A stretch of 6,950 nucleotides of DNA from JACVRW01 sp035705985 (GTDB lineage Bacteria; Actinomycetota; Thermoleophilia; Solirubrobacterales; Thermoleophilaceae): positions 1-6,950 of the forward strand of contig DASSVP010000151.1 in the NCBI GenBank assembly GCA_035705985.1, written 5' to 3'. A program made the translations under genes and the position numbers. The notes under the pieces are model-generated. The model did no database searches, had not been told where the DNA came from, and saw only the letters and a list, made by a program, of their open reading frames with translations. How positions within the stretch are numbered: the first letter of the stretch is position 1; the number at the start of each line of letters is the position of its first letter. Below, in pieces: positions 5,586-6,950 of the stretch.

Positions 5586-5596
5586 CTGGGCCAGCG
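5586..5596 (+). repeat. Array repeat, copy 5, left part only, cut by the insertion sequence
   Basis: CTGGGCCAGCG is identical to the first 11 bases of copy 4 and is preceded by CGCC as in copies 2 and 3. Homology stops exactly where the IS110-like end begins (ATGCTTCTATG). The missing right part is not found elsewhere in the window. Confidence 0.65.
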
Positions 5597-5611
5597 ATGC
5601 TTCTATGTTTG

Positions 5612-6660
5612 TCAAGTCGCGATGGGCGGCTCGTGTTCGAGTAGGCGGTAGAGGTTGCGGGCGAGGTAGCGCTTGAGGCAGCGGTTTGCTTCGCGGCGGG
5701 TTTTGCCTTCTTGGATGCGTCGTTCGATGTAGGCGATCGTCGGCGGGTGCGTGCGTTTGCGTGTGACGAGGATCAGGTGCAGCGCGCGGTTGAGCTTGCG
5801 ATCGCCTGATCGGTCGAGGCGGTGTCGGATGGTCTGGCCTGATGAGGCTGGGATCGGTGCGGCGCCGGCGAGCCGTGCGAAGGCTGCTTCCGATCGGATG
5901 CGGCCAGGGTGCGACCAGGAGAGCACGAGCTGGGCGGCGGCGTGCGGTCCAACACCGGGCTGGTCGAGGAGCTGCGGCGCGAGTTTGCGCGTGAGCGCTT
6001 CGATCTGGCGTCCGAGCTCGCGTTCCTCGGCTTGTAGCTGCAGCACGCGTCGAGCAACCGAGCGCAGAGCGAGCATGCACCCACGCAGCTCCGGATCGCG
6101 TCGCCTTTCGGGTCGAGTGGCTGCCAGGCGGCGCAACAACGGAGCCTGCGTCAGCGGCCGCAACTCGCTGCGCAGCGGCTCCCGGGGTCGTGACCAGCAA
6201 GTCGCGCAGCTGGGCCAGTCCCGCGCACTTCGCGTTGACCGCTCCTTCCCGCGCGGCCACCAACGCCTGCAAGGCCTGACGCTCGCCGCCGGCTCGAGGC
6301 GTCGCCGGCCGCTCCTGGCCCAGCACGCTACGAGCGGCGCGGACCGCATCGAGCGCATCGGTCTTGCCGCCTGAGCGACGCTCCCGGCGCAACCTGCTCA
6401 CCTCGAGCACCCGCTCACCCCGACCGGTGAGGAAACGCGTCAGGCCAGCCCCAAACGAGCCGCTGCCCTCAACAAGCAAAGACGCGCCGCCCCGAAGCGT
6501 GCGCCTCGACGAGCCGCAACGCCTGCGCATAGCCCTGACTACTTGCGGCAAACGACGCCTCAAAGACCACAGCGCCACTGATTACGTGCACGACCGCGAG
6601 CGCATGCGAGTCGCGATGCGGATCGACACCGACCACGTAGTCCACCTGATCTGCGAGCAT
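5612..6660 (-). pseudogene. IS110-family transposase (DEDD recombinase), two frameshifts
   Basis: The start is ATG 6660 with GGAGG (complement of 6671-6675) 10 nt upstream. Frame 1 gives YVVGVDPHRDSHALAVV and stops after RRVFAC at 6469. Removing one T near 6472-6476 restores VFAVEGSGSFGAGL in frame 2, which continues through GGKTDALDAVRAAR to LLVTTP. Removing one G from the run at 6181-6183 restores TTPEPLRSELRPL in frame 3, which ends at TGA 5614-5612. The rebuilt protein is 348 aa, normal for the family. It carries a RuvC-like DEDD set at D13, E64, D101 and D104, a coiled-coil-like linker (about 200-230), and the C-terminal Transposase_20 domain. That domain has LLDQPGVGPHAAAQL (230-244), the likely catalytic serine in PASSGQT (270-276), and RSGDRKLNRAL (283-293). 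As read, no full-length enzyme is made, so the copy is either dead or affected by sequencing errors. Confidence 0.88.
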
Positions 6661-6950
6661 CTAGCACCGACCTCCAGCCGAAGCGTTGGGGGAGGACAAC
6701 CCGGTGTCGGTCTGGGGTGGAAACCGCGCGCGGCACGACTGTGACGGGTCACGCCCACCACGGGGCGGACAGGCTTCTGATCAGCAAACGGACGCCAGGC
6801 CGGCACCGGCCACTCTCCACCCGGACACATCACTGGCAAGACACCCGCGACCGCGGGGTCATCCTCTCACCGAGTCACAAGCAAAGAGCACCGGCACCAA
6901 CCTGACAACAGCCCCAGACGGGACCGCCACACAGTCACAGTCCTCTCACC
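6661..6950 (-). ncRNA. Non-coding left end of the IS110 element; candidate bridge-RNA region
   Basis: No convincing gene is present in these 290 bp. Several inverted repeats occur: CCGCGCGCGG (6724-6733), GTGAC-GG-GTCAC (6741-6752), GGCCGG-CA-CCGGCC (6798-6811) and CCCGC-GACC-GCGGG (6844-6857). TCCTCTCACC is directly repeated at 6862-6871 and 6941-6950, each near an AGTCAC. Position upstream of an IS110-group transposase is where the bridge RNA, which pairs with target and donor DNA, is encoded in characterised members such as IS621. I could not identify guide loops, and RNA boundaries are not set. Confidence 0.35.

Larger units (their letters stand above)
4099..5596. other. Cassette-like array: four small genes separated by a directly repeated element
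   Basis: The element is CTGGGCCAGYG followed directly by TTCCGGAATGACCCCTGAG and then CG. Copies lie at 4112-4124 (partial), 4573-4604, 4846-4877, 5276-5307 and 5586-5596 (left part only), all in the same orientation. One small unrelated gene sits in each of the four intervals, with repeat-to-repeat distances of roughly 475, 273, 430 and 310 bp. Three genes are on + and one on -. Relative to the genes, the copies lie between divergent starts (first and third), convergent ends (second), tandem genes (fourth) and at a gene end (fifth). This supports boundary or recombination sites rather than a shared promoter or terminator. The GTTRRRY integron core is absent and no integrase gene is present, so calling it an integron is not supported. 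Confidence 0.6.
5597..6950 (-). mobile_element. IS110-family insertion sequence (outer end not resolved)
   Basis: The element is oriented on the - strand. Its transposase-distal end is close: only about 15 bp separate the transposase stop (5612) from the repeat remnant at 5596. The region upstream of the transposase (6661 onward) is long and non-coding. A short right end and long left end match the IS110 group, in which the bridge RNA lies upstream of the gene; in the IS1111 group it lies downstream. IS110 elements lack usual terminal inverted repeats, so the outer border cannot be set from this window. No second half of the target repeat appears up to 6950. Confidence 0.75.

Noticed and set aside
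5751..6374. + strand frame of 207 codons opposite the transposase
   Set aside because: Arginine/serine-rich antisense shadow; the - strand carries the IS110 motifs.
5448..6578. - strand 376-codon frame as a single intact protein
   Set aside because: Only its middle third is transposase; the remainder is out-of-frame proline/arginine-rich sequence that runs past the element's end into gene 4.
6717..6905. Short + strand frame in the IS left end
   Set aside because: No start signal and no protein-like composition; the region is better explained as non-coding.

Overview
The window is GC-rich, with tightly packed genes, many GTG starts, 4-bp start/stop overlaps and a few likely leaderless genes. 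This points to a high-GC actinobacterium. The mix of a nucleoside-type ABC operon with many small orphan proteins would suit Thermoleophilia or a related group, but that placement is an inference without a taxonomic marker.

Region 1 (1-3675, + strand) is the 3' part of an ABC importer operon of the YufO-YufP-YufQ (NupOPQ) type. It holds the C-terminal half of a tandem-domain ATPase and two different membrane permeases, joined by GTGA and ATGA overlaps, followed by a GNAT acetyltransferase whose start overlaps the last permease. Together the transporter genes would energise and form a channel for a nucleoside or similar small solute delivered by a BMP-type lipoprotein, which is presumably encoded upstream of the window. 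An unidentified 144-aa protein is encoded convergently on the - strand and overlaps the end of the acetyltransferase gene.

Region 2 (about 4099-5596) is the most unusual part. A short repeat of about 32 bp occurs four to five times in one orientation, and exactly one small unrelated gene lies between each pair of copies: a four-helix membrane protein (+), a 70-aa protein (-, frameshifted), a three-helix membrane protein (+) and a small CxxC/HxxC protein (+). The copies fall between divergent, convergent and tandem gene ends alike, so a common promoter or terminator role does not explain them. The layout resembles a gene-cassette array with recombination-site-like boundaries, but the repeat does not match the integron attC core and no integrase is visible.

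Region 3 (5597-6950) is an IS110-family element on the - strand. Its transposase has the DEDD and serine motifs but is split by two apparent single-base insertions. The element's 3' end abuts exactly the first 11 bases of a repeat copy, as if it had inserted into the array repeat. The structured non-coding region upstream of the transposase is where an IS110-group bridge RNA would lie. The outer end of the element is not seen in the window.
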